Positions 1-5,456 of a DNA stretch of 6,772 nucleotides are shown one piece after another. Position 1 is the first letter of the stretch; every line of letters begins with the position of its first letter. The notes beneath the pieces are model-generated. The model ran no database searches and was not told where the DNA came from. It saw only the letters and a list, made by a program, of their open reading frames with translations. The stretch is from UMGS1052 sp045532035 (GTDB lineage: Bacteria > Bacillota > Clostridia > Oscillospirales > CAG-382): contig JAZSFD010000067.1 in assembly GCA_045532035.1 (NCBI GenBank), forward strand, positions 1-6,772, in the 5' to 3' direction. Both the position numbers and the translations under genes were made by a program.

Positions 1-114
1 AAAGTGTCTGAGCAATGTCTGCTTACCGCCGCTGTGCAAAATATGAAGAAGATTGCTATGGCTCTCTTCTGTTCTTTTTTCTTTTTCCCAAAAATCAAAC
101 CCACCTATTGTTGA
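1..114 (+). pseudogene. 3' end of an IS1182-like transposase gene (partial, cut by window edge)
   Basis: Frame 1 reads without interruption from the first base to a TGA at 112-114, giving 37 residues that begin KVSEQCLLTAAVQNMKKIA. This matches my memory of the C-terminal end of IS1182-family DDE transposases (a stretch like EQCLLTAAxQNMKKIA followed by a hydrophobic, Phe-rich tail). The tail here is FCSFFFFPKIKPTYC. The remainder of the gene lies left of the window, so it is not possible to tell whether the element is intact; it is called partial here. The stop codon sits inside the left arm and loop of a hairpin (97-128), as expected for a compact IS with its terminator at the gene end. Family assignment is from the motif only, with moderate-to-good confidence. 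Confidence 0.7.
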
Positions 115-128
115 AAAGAGGTGGGTTT
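97..128 (+). terminator. hairpin at the end of the transposase gene
   Basis: AAACCCACCT (97-106) is perfectly complementary to AGGTGGGTTT (119-128), a 10-bp stem with a 12-nt loop that contains the transposase stop codon. Only a short T run lies within the right arm, with no long T tract after it. Alone it would be a weak intrinsic terminator, or it could block read-through into the IS from outside. It is followed by GTCAGTAGTCTG, which I associate with the right end of clostridial IS elements (from memory, unverified). Confidence 0.55.
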
Positions 129-139
129 GTCAGTAGTCT

Positions 140-169
140 GACCGCAGAGAAATCTGCGGTCTTTTTTTT
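140..169 (+). terminator. strong intrinsic terminator at the IS right end
   Basis: GACCGCAGA (140-148) pairs with TCTGCGGTC (153-161), a perfect 9-bp GC-rich stem closed by a GAAA (GNRA) tetraloop and followed directly by eight T residues (162-169). This is a textbook rho-independent terminator for rightward transcription. It should insulate the downstream promoter and repeats from transposase transcription. Confidence 0.9.
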
Positions 170-199
170 CTTAGTTTTTGTCAAAAAGTGAAAGTATGC

Positions 200-228
200 T
201 TGATTTATTTGTTGCGGTGTGCTATAAT
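200..228 (+). promoter_or_regulatory. near-consensus sigma-A promoter reading into the hairpin arrays
   Basis: TTGATT (200-205) and TATAAT (223-228) are separated by exactly 17 bp, and TGC (220-222) gives an extended -10. This is the best promoter match in the window. The first hairpin array begins at 229, immediately after the -10 box, so the expected start near 235 falls inside the array's first palindrome. The next gene on this strand is larA at 820. Either this promoter gives larA a leader of roughly 585 nt made of hairpins, or it makes a separate transcript. No terminator-like T tract is visible between 249 and 819. Confidence 0.65.
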
Positions 229-428
229 GAATTCAACGAAGTTGAATTCAGCTAAATTCGCCTGACGGCGAGCTAAATGTGCTGACGCACGCTAAATTAC
301 TTCGTAGCTAAATTGACCTTCGGTCAGCTACATAAGCGAATTTAATTTAGCTACTCCGAAGGAGTTATTTAGCTATGAAGCGAAGTGGAATAATTTAGCT
401 TTGCAACTTGTTGCAAAATTTAGCTAAA
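229..428 (+). repeat. 200-bp fishbone hairpin array, copy 1
   Basis: The array alternates short hairpins with a 9-nt linker. Left arm linkers are AGCTAAATT at 250-258, AGCTAAATG at 271-279, GCTAAATT at 291-298 and AGCTAAATT at 306-314. Right arm linkers are the reverse complement: AATTTAGCT at 344-352, TTATTTAGCT at 365-374, AATTTAGCT at 392-400 and 417-425. Hairpins between them: GAATTCAAC/GTTGAATTC with loop GAA (229-249); CGCC/GGCG with loop TGAC (259-270); GTGC/GCAC with loop TGAC (279-290); TAC/GTA with loop TTC (298-306); GACC/GGTC with loop TTC (315-325); ACTCC/GGAGT with loop GAA (353-365); TTGCAA/TTGCAA with loop CTTG (401-416). Left and right linkers can pair with each other, giving a long stem with side hairpins. 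There is no open reading frame. I know of no named family for it. Confidence 0.9.
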
Positions 429-455
429 AAGTTTGGCTTGTAAATTGTTCATTGA

Positions 456-655
456 GAATTCAACGAAGTTGAATTCAGCTAAATTCGCCTGACGGCGAGC
501 TAAATGTGCTGACGAACGCTAAATTACTTCGTAGCTAAATTGACCTTCGGTCAGCTACATAAGCGAATTTAATTTAGCTACTCCGAAGGAGTTATTTAGC
601 TATGAAGCGAAGTGGAATAATTTAGCTTTGCACGACAGTGCAAAATTTAGCTAAA
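456..655 (+). repeat. 200-bp fishbone hairpin array, copy 2
   Basis: The same length and order as the copy at 229-428, offset by 227 bp, with 193 of 200 positions identical by my alignment and no indels. One difference is a single C to A at 515, which breaks a pair in the GTGC/GCAC hairpin. The other six are contiguous (633-638) and change the last hairpin from TTGCAA/TTGCAA with loop CTTG to TTGCAC/GTGCAA with loop GACA, so pairing is kept. The 27-bp spacer between the copies (429-455) and the sequence after copy 2 are not alike, and I see no target-site duplication around either copy. The pair may be two separate insertions or an old duplication whose spacers have diverged. Confidence 0.9.
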
Positions 656-819
656 ATGAGTGGTATCCAAACCGTCTGTCCGCATATAATGGATCCGACG
701 GAATCTGCAATATACCATACGGTGTGATATGCTTTTCAGGATACAAAAAACAGGTCATTGAAGAAATGTAACAGTGAATATTTGGCAGGCTTTTGTTTGT
801 TAAGAAAAGGCGGTTTTTT
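656..819 (+). other. non-coding leader upstream of larA with possible three-way-junction fold
   Basis: There is no plausible gene here. A nested set of complementary segments could form a small RNA structure: outer GTATCC (663-668) with GGATAC (739-744); GCATAT (682-687) with ATATGC (727-732); GATCC (692-696) with GGAATC (700-705, one bulged A); and ATACC (712-716) with GGTGT (721-725, one U-G pair), loop ATAC. A competing helix CCGTC (672-676) with GACGG (697-701) is also possible. A TATAAT at 685-690 could be a -10 box for larA but has no recognisable -35 at 16-18 bp. The fold matches no riboswitch class I know, and the helices are short enough to be chance. Confidence 0.3.
806..813 (+). 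promoter_or_regulatory. larA ribosome binding site that fixes the start at 820
   Basis: AAAGGCGG lies 6 nt before the ATG at 820, an imperfect but usable Shine-Dalgarno sequence. An in-frame TTG at 793 would add nine residues but has no such site, and starting at 820 puts every catalytic residue at the same number as in the characterised Lactobacillus plantarum LarA. Confidence 0.6.
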
Positions 820-2112
820 ATGGCAGAAATAAGCTTTCCTTATGGAAAAGGAATTCTTAAATACAATTTCAATGATGATGAATTAAAAGGAATCTTGACT
901 TCTTCGGTGGAAGAATACAAGCCGGCAAAAAGTCAGGAAGAGCTTGTCAAAGAGGCAATATCAAATCCTTGCGGTTCACCGGCTTTAAGTGAGCTGGCGA
1001 TAAATAAAAAAAGAGTTGTCATAATTGCAAGCGACCACACAAGACCTGTGCCCTCAAAGGTCATTATGCCTTTTATGCTTGAAGAAATAAGAAAGGGAAA
1101 TCCCGATGCGGATATAACAATTCTTATTGCCACCGGATGTCACCGAGGAACAACAAAAGATGAGCTTATAAACAAGTTTGGTGAAGATATTGTTAAAAAT
1201 GAAAAGATATATATTCACGACTGTGACGAAAAAGAAATGCTTGTAAATATCGGAACTCTGCCTTCCGGGGGAGAGTGTGAGATAAATTCCCTCGCGTACG
1301 AAGCGGACCTTTTGGTTGCGGAAGGTTTTATTGAGCCCCATTTCTTCGCAGGCTTTTCGGGAGGAAGAAAAAGTGTTTTGCCCGGTGTTGCAGGAAGAAA
1401 AACGGTTCTTGCAAATCATTGCTCCGAGTTTATCGCTCACCCGAAAGCAAGAACCGGAAGTCTTGAAGGAAATCCGATTCATGCCGATATGCTTTGGGCG
1501 GCGGAAAAAGCCAGGCTCAGATTTATTGTTAATGTTGTTATAAATGCCGAGAAAAAGGTTATATTTGCGGCGGCAGGCGATTTGAAAGAAGCACACAAAA
1601 AGGGGACGGATTTTCTTTCTTCTCTTTGCGGAGCAGAGGCAATTCCTGCAGATATTGCAATCTCCACCAACGGCGGTTATCCTCTTGACCAGAATGTTTA
1701 TCAGGCGGTTAAAGGGATGACGGCAGCAGAGGCAACAGTTAAAAAAGATGGTGTTATTATAATGCTGGCACAGTCCGGCGATGGATGCGGCGGCGATGAT
1801 TTTTATCATCAGCTTGCGGATGAAGATGACCTTGAAAAAACAATGGAAGGATTTTTGAAGCGTTCGAGAGGGGAAACCGTTCCCGATCAGTGGGAGGCAC
1901 AAATTCTTCTGCGTATTTTGTTGCACGCAAGGGTTATATATGTGTCTGATATGCCCGATGAAATAATAAGAAATATGCATATGCTTCCGGCACATTCCCT
2001 TGACGAGGCAATGTGTCTGGCAAGAAAAATTTTGAAAAAGGAAAAACCGAGCGTTGTTGCCGTACCTGACGGGGTGGCTGTGTGTGTTCGGGCAAAGCTT
2101 GAATGCAGCTGA
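820..2112 (+). CDS. larA: LarA-family nickel-pincer 2-hydroxyacid racemase/epimerase
   Basis: This is a 430-aa cytoplasmic enzyme of the lactate racemase LarA family, which uses a covalently bound nickel-pincer nucleotide to move a hydride and invert a 2-hydroxyacid carbon. Seen in the sequence: SDHTRPVP with Asp72 and Arg75, ATGCHRG with His108, EPHFFAGFSGGRKSVLPG with His174 and Lys184 (the lysine that carries the cofactor), His200 (nickel ligand), Tyr294, Gln295 and Lys298 in the YQAVKG segment, and Trp358. These numbers coincide with those I recall for L. plantarum LarA, which supports the ATG start at 820. Length is normal (about 420-430). The family also contains malate, hydroxyglutarate and other racemases, so the substrate is not settled, although Tyr294 and Trp358 leave lactate possible. 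Cofactor synthesis needs LarB, LarC and LarE, none of which is here. Monocistronic in this view, with repeats upstream and a convergent gene downstream. Confidence 0.94.
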   Translation: MAEISFPYGKGILKYNFNDDELKGILTSSVEEYKPAKSQEELVKEAISNPCGSPALSELAINKKRVVIIASDHTRPVPSKVIMPFMLEEIRKGNPDADITILIATGCHRGTTKDELINKFGEDIVKNEKIYIHDCDEKEMLVNIGTLPSGGECEINSLAYEADLLVAEGFIEPHFFAGFSGGRKSVLPGVAGRKTVLANHCSEFIAHPKARTGSLEGNPIHADMLWAAEKARLRFIVNVVINAEKKVIFAAAGDLKEAHKKGTDFLSSLCGAEAIPADIAISTNGGYPLDQNVYQAVKGMTAAEATVKKDGVIIMLAQSGDGCGGDDFYHQLADEDDLEKTMEGFLKRSRGETVPDQWEAQILLRILLHARVIYVSDMPDEIIRNMHMLPAHSLDEAMCLARKILKKEKPSVVAVPDGVAVCVRAKLECS

Positions 2113-2190
2113 ATTCAGCGGTCATAAGCGCTTAGTATGCCGAAAGTAATATAAATTCCCGAGAAAATTTGTGATACATAGTTTGTACGC

Positions 2191-2218
2191 GATATATTTT
2201 CGATGCGATATATCTTTT
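2191..2218 (+). terminator. possible weak terminator after larA
   Basis: GATATAT (2191-2197) can pair with ATATATC (2208-2214) across a 10-nt loop, followed by TTTT (2215-2218). The stem is all A-T apart from one G-C pair and the T run is short, so termination would be inefficient. It lies in the 104-bp gap between the convergent larA and carboxypeptidase genes, where no better terminator is visible for either strand. Confidence 0.3.
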
Positions 2219-3404
2219 AGGGTGTGAAAAAGGAATTCTGTTTTTGCACATCGTATATGCTGTGCCCCACAACCCTTAAAGGAAAAATAAAGTGGTTTCC
2301 GTCGGTGTTTACTCTGACATAACCTGCAACATCTCCCACAAGCGACTCTGCCTTTCCGATCTCGACCGAAAGGTCAATGGTGTCATCCGAGCCTTTGGCT
2401 CTTGTGATATATATTGTATCAGCATTTGTGACCGTAAGTATTTGTGACGGTGAGTTTTGCGTGCTGAAATTGAAAACAAGCTCATTTTTGTCGGCAAGCT
2501 TTATGCTTTCAAAGTTTTCGACGGCAAAGGTCAGCATTTCCTTGTGATCGTTCCAATCCTGCCTGTCATTAAGTGTCACCGCCACAAAACGGCTGTCACC
2601 CGATTTTCCGCTTGTAACAAGGCATCTTCCTGCGGCCTGTGTGTAGCCCGTTTTGACTCCGTCGCAGAGATCAAAGCTTCTCAAAAGCCTGTTGTGATTT
2701 GAAAAATACCGGGCCCGACAGTTTTCGCGTTCGGGAATGATATATTTGTCGGTCGAAACAAGCTGTCTGAAAACTTCGTTTTTCATGGCGTATGCCGAAA
2801 GAAGAGCAAGCTCATGCGCTGTGGTATAATGATTTTCGGATGTAAGCCCGTGGGGGTTGTCAAAGTGGGTGTTTGAAAGCCCGAGAGTCTTTGCTTTCTC
2901 ATTCATCAGCTCGCAAAAGCTTTCCGCATCTCCTGCCACATGAATGGCAACAGCTGTTGCGGCATCATTTCCCGATTCAAGCATAAGGCCATAAAGAAGC
3001 TCGCGCATCGTCAGCTTTTCCCCTGCAAGAAGATAGATGGAGGAGCCCTCAACACCGCAGACCTCAGCAGGGATAGTGACAGTTTCGTCGATATCACAGT
3101 TTTCAAGGGCGATTATTGCCGTCATGATCTTTGTGGTGCTTGCCATGGGAAGTCTTTCATTTTCGTTTTTCGAAAACAGAAGCTGTCCCGAATTTGCATC
3201 AATAAGAGCGCAAGCCTGCGCAGAGGATGTGGGATATGCGCTTTGCGGAATGTCAAATTGCACAGACGCTTCGATTGCCGCATCCGAAAGGGGTGGTGCT
3301 TCAGGCACTTTGCCGATATATGCGGCATAAAAAAATATAAGAACCGAAAACACAGCACTTGCGGCGGCATAGCTTATGGCATCGATAAGTTTTTTGTCGG
3401 TCAT
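2217..3404 (-). CDS. D-alanyl-D-alanine carboxypeptidase (penicillin-binding protein 5-like, peptidase S11)
   Basis: This 395-aa enzyme is predicted to remove the terminal D-Ala from peptidoglycan pentapeptides outside the membrane, limiting cross-linking. All three penicillin-binding motifs are present and correctly spaced: S89-T-T-K92 (nucleophile and general base), S144-G-N146, and K251-T-G253. Family-typical blocks also appear, such as NPHGLTSENHYTTAHELALL (about 183-202). The N-terminus has two lysines and a hydrophobic helix at about 11-30 with no clear cleavage site, so it may be a signal anchor rather than a cleaved signal peptide. Residues about 305-380 form a beta-rich C-terminal domain, and there is no obvious amphipathic C-terminal anchor of the E. 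coli PBP5 kind. The start at 3404 is supported by GGAG on the minus strand (3410-3413), 5 nt upstream. It is divergent from the rluB operon. Clostridia carry several S11 paralogues (dacA, dacB, dacF types), and which one this is cannot be decided here. Confidence 0.95.
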   Translation of the reverse strand: MTDKKLIDAISYAAASAVFSVLIFFYAAYIGKVPEAPPLSDAAIEASVQFDIPQSAYPTSSAQACALIDANSGQLLFSKNENERLPMASTTKIMTAIIALENCDIDETVTIPAEVCGVEGSSIYLLAGEKLTMRELLYGLMLESGNDAATAVAIHVAGDAESFCELMNEKAKTLGLSNTHFDNPHGLTSENHYTTAHELALLSAYAMKNEVFRQLVSTDKYIIPERENCRARYFSNHNRLLRSFDLCDGVKTGYTQAAGRCLVTSGKSGDSRFVAVTLNDRQDWNDHKEMLTFAVENFESIKLADKNELVFNFSTQNSPSQILTVTNADTIYITRAKGSDDTIDLSVEIGKAESLVGDVAGYVRVNTDGNHFIFPLRVVGHSIYDVQKQNSFFTP

Positions 3405-3430
3405 GTTAGCTCCAAAAAGTTGCTTTGCTA

Positions 3431-3459
3431 TATAATTCTATGCGGAATTTTTCCGCATA
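3431..3459. promoter_or_regulatory. divergent promoter region with a perfect 9-bp dyad
   Basis: In the 77-bp gap between the carboxypeptidase gene and rluB, TATAAT (3431-3436) is a good rightward -10 box, and TGC-TATATA (3426-3434) is an overlapping extended alternative; no good -35 is seen. On the minus strand TAGAAT (3435-3440) is a candidate -10 for the carboxypeptidase. TATGCGGAA (3439-3447) and TTCCGCATA (3451-3459) form a perfect inverted repeat with a 3-nt spacer. It covers the expected rightward start site and the minus-strand promoter spacer. It may be an operator or a leader hairpin; there is no T tract to make it a terminator. Confidence 0.5.
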
Positions 3460-3481
3460 TAACCATGAAAAGGAATATGGT

Positions 3482-4195
3482 ATGAAAGAAGTCAGAATAC
3501 AAAAGTTTATTGCCGATTGCGGATTTATGTCCCGCAGAGCGGCGGAAAAAGAGATCGAAATGGGTCGTGTGACCGTCAACGGTGAAAAGGCGACCATCGG
3601 CATGAAGGTTGACCCCTATCAAGACAAGGTGAAGGTGGCGGGAAAGACCTGCCGAAGCGCCGAACGCAAGGTTTATGTCATGCTCAACAAGCCCCGCGGA
3701 TATGTGACCACCATGAGCGACGAAAAGGGAAGAAAATGTATTCCCGAGCTGATGGAGGAGTTGTCTGTGCGGGTCTATCCCTGCGGAAGGCTTGATATGG
3801 ATTCGGAAGGACTTCTTCTTCTGACCAACGACGGAACTGTGGCAGACAAGCTCATGCATCCCAAGAACCATCTTGAAAAGATCTACCATGTAAAGCTTCG
3901 CGGCGAGATCCCTCAGGAGGTTATCAACCGCCTGGCAGAGCCCATGGAGATCGACGGCTATAAGCTGAAGCCTGTGACGGTAGCTCTCATCTCCCGCAAG
4001 GAGGGAGCGACGGTTTTGCGCTTCACCCTTTCGGAGGGAAGAAACCGTCAGATCAGAAAAATGTGCGAAAAGGTAGGACTTGAGGTCGTTCGTCTGCGCA
4101 GGATCGCAGTGGGAGAGCTGAACATCGGCACTCTTCGTCCCGGACAGTGGCGTTTTCTCAATCACTCCGAGACCGAATATCTCAAGAATCTTTGA
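3482..4195 (+). CDS. rluB: 23S rRNA pseudouridine synthase, RsuA/RluB family
   Basis: This 237-aa cytoplasmic enzyme should isomerise a specific uridine to pseudouridine in ribosomal RNA. Residues 1-60 are an S4 RNA-binding domain (IQKFIADCGFMSRRAAEKEI, then GRVTVNG). The catalytic domain follows: LNKPRGYVTT (68-77), GRLDMDSEGLLLLTNDG (102-118) with catalytic Asp105, and SEGRNRQIRKM (184-194). Length is normal for Gram-positive RluB. The S4 domain and the GRLD/SEGLLLLTNDG wording place it in the RsuA/RluB/RluE/RluF branch; RluB (23S rRNA domain V) is the usual assignment in Bacillota, but the exact target is inferred. The ATG at 3482 has AAAGGA (3469-3474) 7 nt upstream. A longer reading from a TTG at 3425 would place the dyad inside the gene and adds nothing family-like. 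First gene of a four-gene operon. Confidence 0.93.
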   Translation: MKEVRIQKFIADCGFMSRRAAEKEIEMGRVTVNGEKATIGMKVDPYQDKVKVAGKTCRSAERKVYVMLNKPRGYVTTMSDEKGRKCIPELMEELSVRVYPCGRLDMDSEGLLLLTNDGTVADKLMHPKNHLEKIYHVKLRGEIPQEVINRLAEPMEIDGYKLKPVTVALISRKEGATVLRFTLSEGRNRQIRKMCEKVGLEVVRLRRIAVGELNIGTLRPGQWRFLNHSETEYLKNL

Positions 4196-4208
4196 AGGAG
4201 TATGGAAA

Positions 4209-4598
4209 ATGCTTGAAATATTGCCTGTAAAAACCAAGGAAGAACAAAAAGAATTTTGCGAAAAGCTCGGAATCGACTATGACCCCGACATGATGGCATA
4301 TGCCGCCTATGACGACAAGACTTTCCGCGGCATCTCGCTTTTCAGGATAGTGGAAAAGGACTGCGTTATTTATAAAATAAAGCTTGTTTGTGGCATCGAC
4401 GATTATCTTGCAAGCTATCTTCTTGCAAAGGCACCTCTTAATTTTGCAAATCTTTGCGGAATCAAGACTGCAATCTTTGCAGACAGTGACAAAAAGCTTG
4501 CACGCGATCTTGAATTTCTTGAAAAGGACGGGGTATACACCCTCTCTCTTGAAAACTATTTCACCACCCCCTGCTCAAGACATTCCGAAAAAAACTGA
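4209..4598 (+). CDS. small GNAT-like protein of unknown function
   Basis: This 129-aa soluble protein starts 13 nt after rluB, with AAGGAG (4195-4200) overlapping the rluB stop and 8 nt before the ATG. The order of segments resembles a GNAT acetyltransferase fold: an N-terminal strand and helix (1-20), YAAYDDKTFRGISLFRI (31-47) like the beta2-beta3 hairpin, IYKIKLVCGIDDYLASYLLAKAPLNFANLCG (54-84) as strand, helix and helix, KTAIFAD (86-92) as a strand, then a helix (97-106) and the closing strand VYTLSL (109-114). The acetyl-CoA loop of active GNATs (Q/R-x-x-G-x-G/A) is not visible; GIDDYLAS sits in its place. It may therefore bind another ligand or be inactive. The fold is an inference from reading the sequence; I recall similar small proteins in Oscillospiraceae but not a name. 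Its last codon overlaps the next start. Confidence 0.75.
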   Translation: MLEILPVKTKEEQKEFCEKLGIDYDPDMMAYAAYDDKTFRGISLFRIVEKDCVIYKIKLVCGIDDYLASYLLAKAPLNFANLCGIKTAIFADSDKKLARDLEFLEKDGVYTLSLENYFTTPCSRHSEKN

Positions 4599-5422
4599 TG
4601 GATAAAAATCTTGTCTTTGACAAAGAACGGTTTATCGGCGCCTGCAGCCTTGTGGCGCTCATTGAGGCGGAAAACGGGTACACCCAGAGTCTTTGCCTTG
4701 GAAAAGGCTCAAAGCGCGTGACGAGCAGTAAAAGCCGTGAGGGAGAATCGAACATCGGAGGCTTGGGCGAGGGAACTCTTCACCTTGTGCTGAAAAACTA
4801 TATTTCGGCAAACCGCGAAGATCAGGAGATAAAGTATGGTAAAAAAGTCATCGATGTTTTCCTTGACGGGAGGGCATATGAGATACAGACGAGGAATTTT
4901 TCCTCACTGAAATCAAAGCTTGAGGCGTTTTTGCCAGAGCTTTGCGTGACGGTGATTTTTCCCGCCATTCGCGAAAAGCACATCGCCTGGACAGACCCCG
5001 AAACAGGGGAGATGACCGATTTTCGGAAAAGCCCCAAGAAAGAGAATGTATATACTCTCTTCTCCGAGCTTATTTATATAAAGGACTATCTTTCGGCAGA
5101 GAACCTTTCGTTCTGCGTTTTCGAGCTTGCGGCAAACGAAACAAAGCTTTTGTCGGGCAGATCCCATGACCGTAAAAAATACGGCGCTGTCAGGCTCAAC
5201 AGAGTTCCGACCGACCTTTTTTCGGTGGAATATTTTGAAAGTTCAAAGGATTTTGCCCGTCTTTTGCCCGACACGGAGGAATTCACCGTCAAAAGTGTTG
5301 CTCATCATGCGGGAATTGATGTGGCTCTTGCAAGAAAAATGCTCTATTGCCTGTGCGCGGCAGGCGTGATATGTCATCTGCGCAACGAAAAGCGCGAAAA
5401 AATATATACTTTAACAAAATAA
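4598..5422 (+). CDS. uncharacterised protein, candidate PD-(D/E)XK-fold domain with C-terminal winged-helix-like region
   Basis: This is a 274-aa soluble protein. Its ATG shares a base with the upstream stop (TGATG at 4596-4600), and the sequence before it has no good ribosome binding site, so translation is probably coupled. After a variable, Lys/Ser-rich N-terminus, LGEGTLHLVLKNYI (56-69) supplies Glu58 in a predicted helix. Then KVIDVFLDGRAYEIQTRNF (83-101) gives Asp86, eight residues, Glu95-Ile-Gln97: the beta-hairpin layout of a PD-(D/E)XK nuclease core with Gln in place of Lys. A helix with LKSKLEAFLP (104-113) and a strand VTVIFP (117-122) follow as in that fold. WTDPETGEMTDFRKSPKK (131-148) and SGRSHDRKKYGAVRLNRVP (186-204) look like conserved family blocks. 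Residues 227-274 resemble a winged helix (FTVKSVAHHAGIDVALARKMLYCLCAAGVICHL, then a basic wing). I recall similar hypothetical proteins in Clostridia. Nuclease activity is not shown; it could equally be a DNA-binding regulator. Confidence 0.85.
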   Translation: MDKNLVFDKERFIGACSLVALIEAENGYTQSLCLGKGSKRVTSSKSREGESNIGGLGEGTLHLVLKNYISANREDQEIKYGKKVIDVFLDGRAYEIQTRNFSSLKSKLEAFLPELCVTVIFPAIREKHIAWTDPETGEMTDFRKSPKKENVYTLFSELIYIKDYLSAENLSFCVFELAANETKLLSGRSHDRKKYGAVRLNRVPTDLFSVEYFESSKDFARLLPDTEEFTVKSVAHHAGIDVALARKMLYCLCAAGVICHLRNEKREKIYTLTK

Positions 5423-5456
5423 ACGCATAAGAATAAATAAAGAAAGGCAGATTATT

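Noticed and set aside
229..249. Integron attC or core site
   Set aside because: ATTCAAC and GTTGAAT fit the degenerate core-site pattern, but they are only 3 nt apart as one hairpin, lacking the two-box arrangement and spacing of attC, and there is no integrase.
229..655. CRISPR array
   Set aside because: The repeated 9-nt linker is too short, flips orientation halfway, and separates self-complementary segments of 9-21 nt rather than unique spacers of uniform length; no cas gene is in view.
661..745. Purine-type riboswitch
   Set aside because: A TATAAT-like strand and a three-way junction recall the class, but the conserved junction and loop sequences are absent and the two inner hairpins are too short.
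793..819. Upstream TTG start for larA
   Set aside because: It has no ribosome binding site and would shift all catalytic residues nine positions away from the characterised LarA numbering.
1054..1995. Long minus-strand reading frame opposite larA
   Set aside because: It lies entirely antisense to a well-supported enzyme gene and its translation shows no domain-like pattern.
2108..2119. 12-bp palindrome GCTGAATTCAGC over the larA stop codon
   Set aside because: It shares TGAATTCAGC with the start of the hairpin arrays, but the match is short, no other part of the array is present, and there is no T tract; probably coincidence.
3428..4237. Long minus-strand reading frame opposite rluB
   Set aside because: It is antisense to a pseudouridine synthase with intact motifs and would overlap the divergent promoter region; no recognisable protein features.
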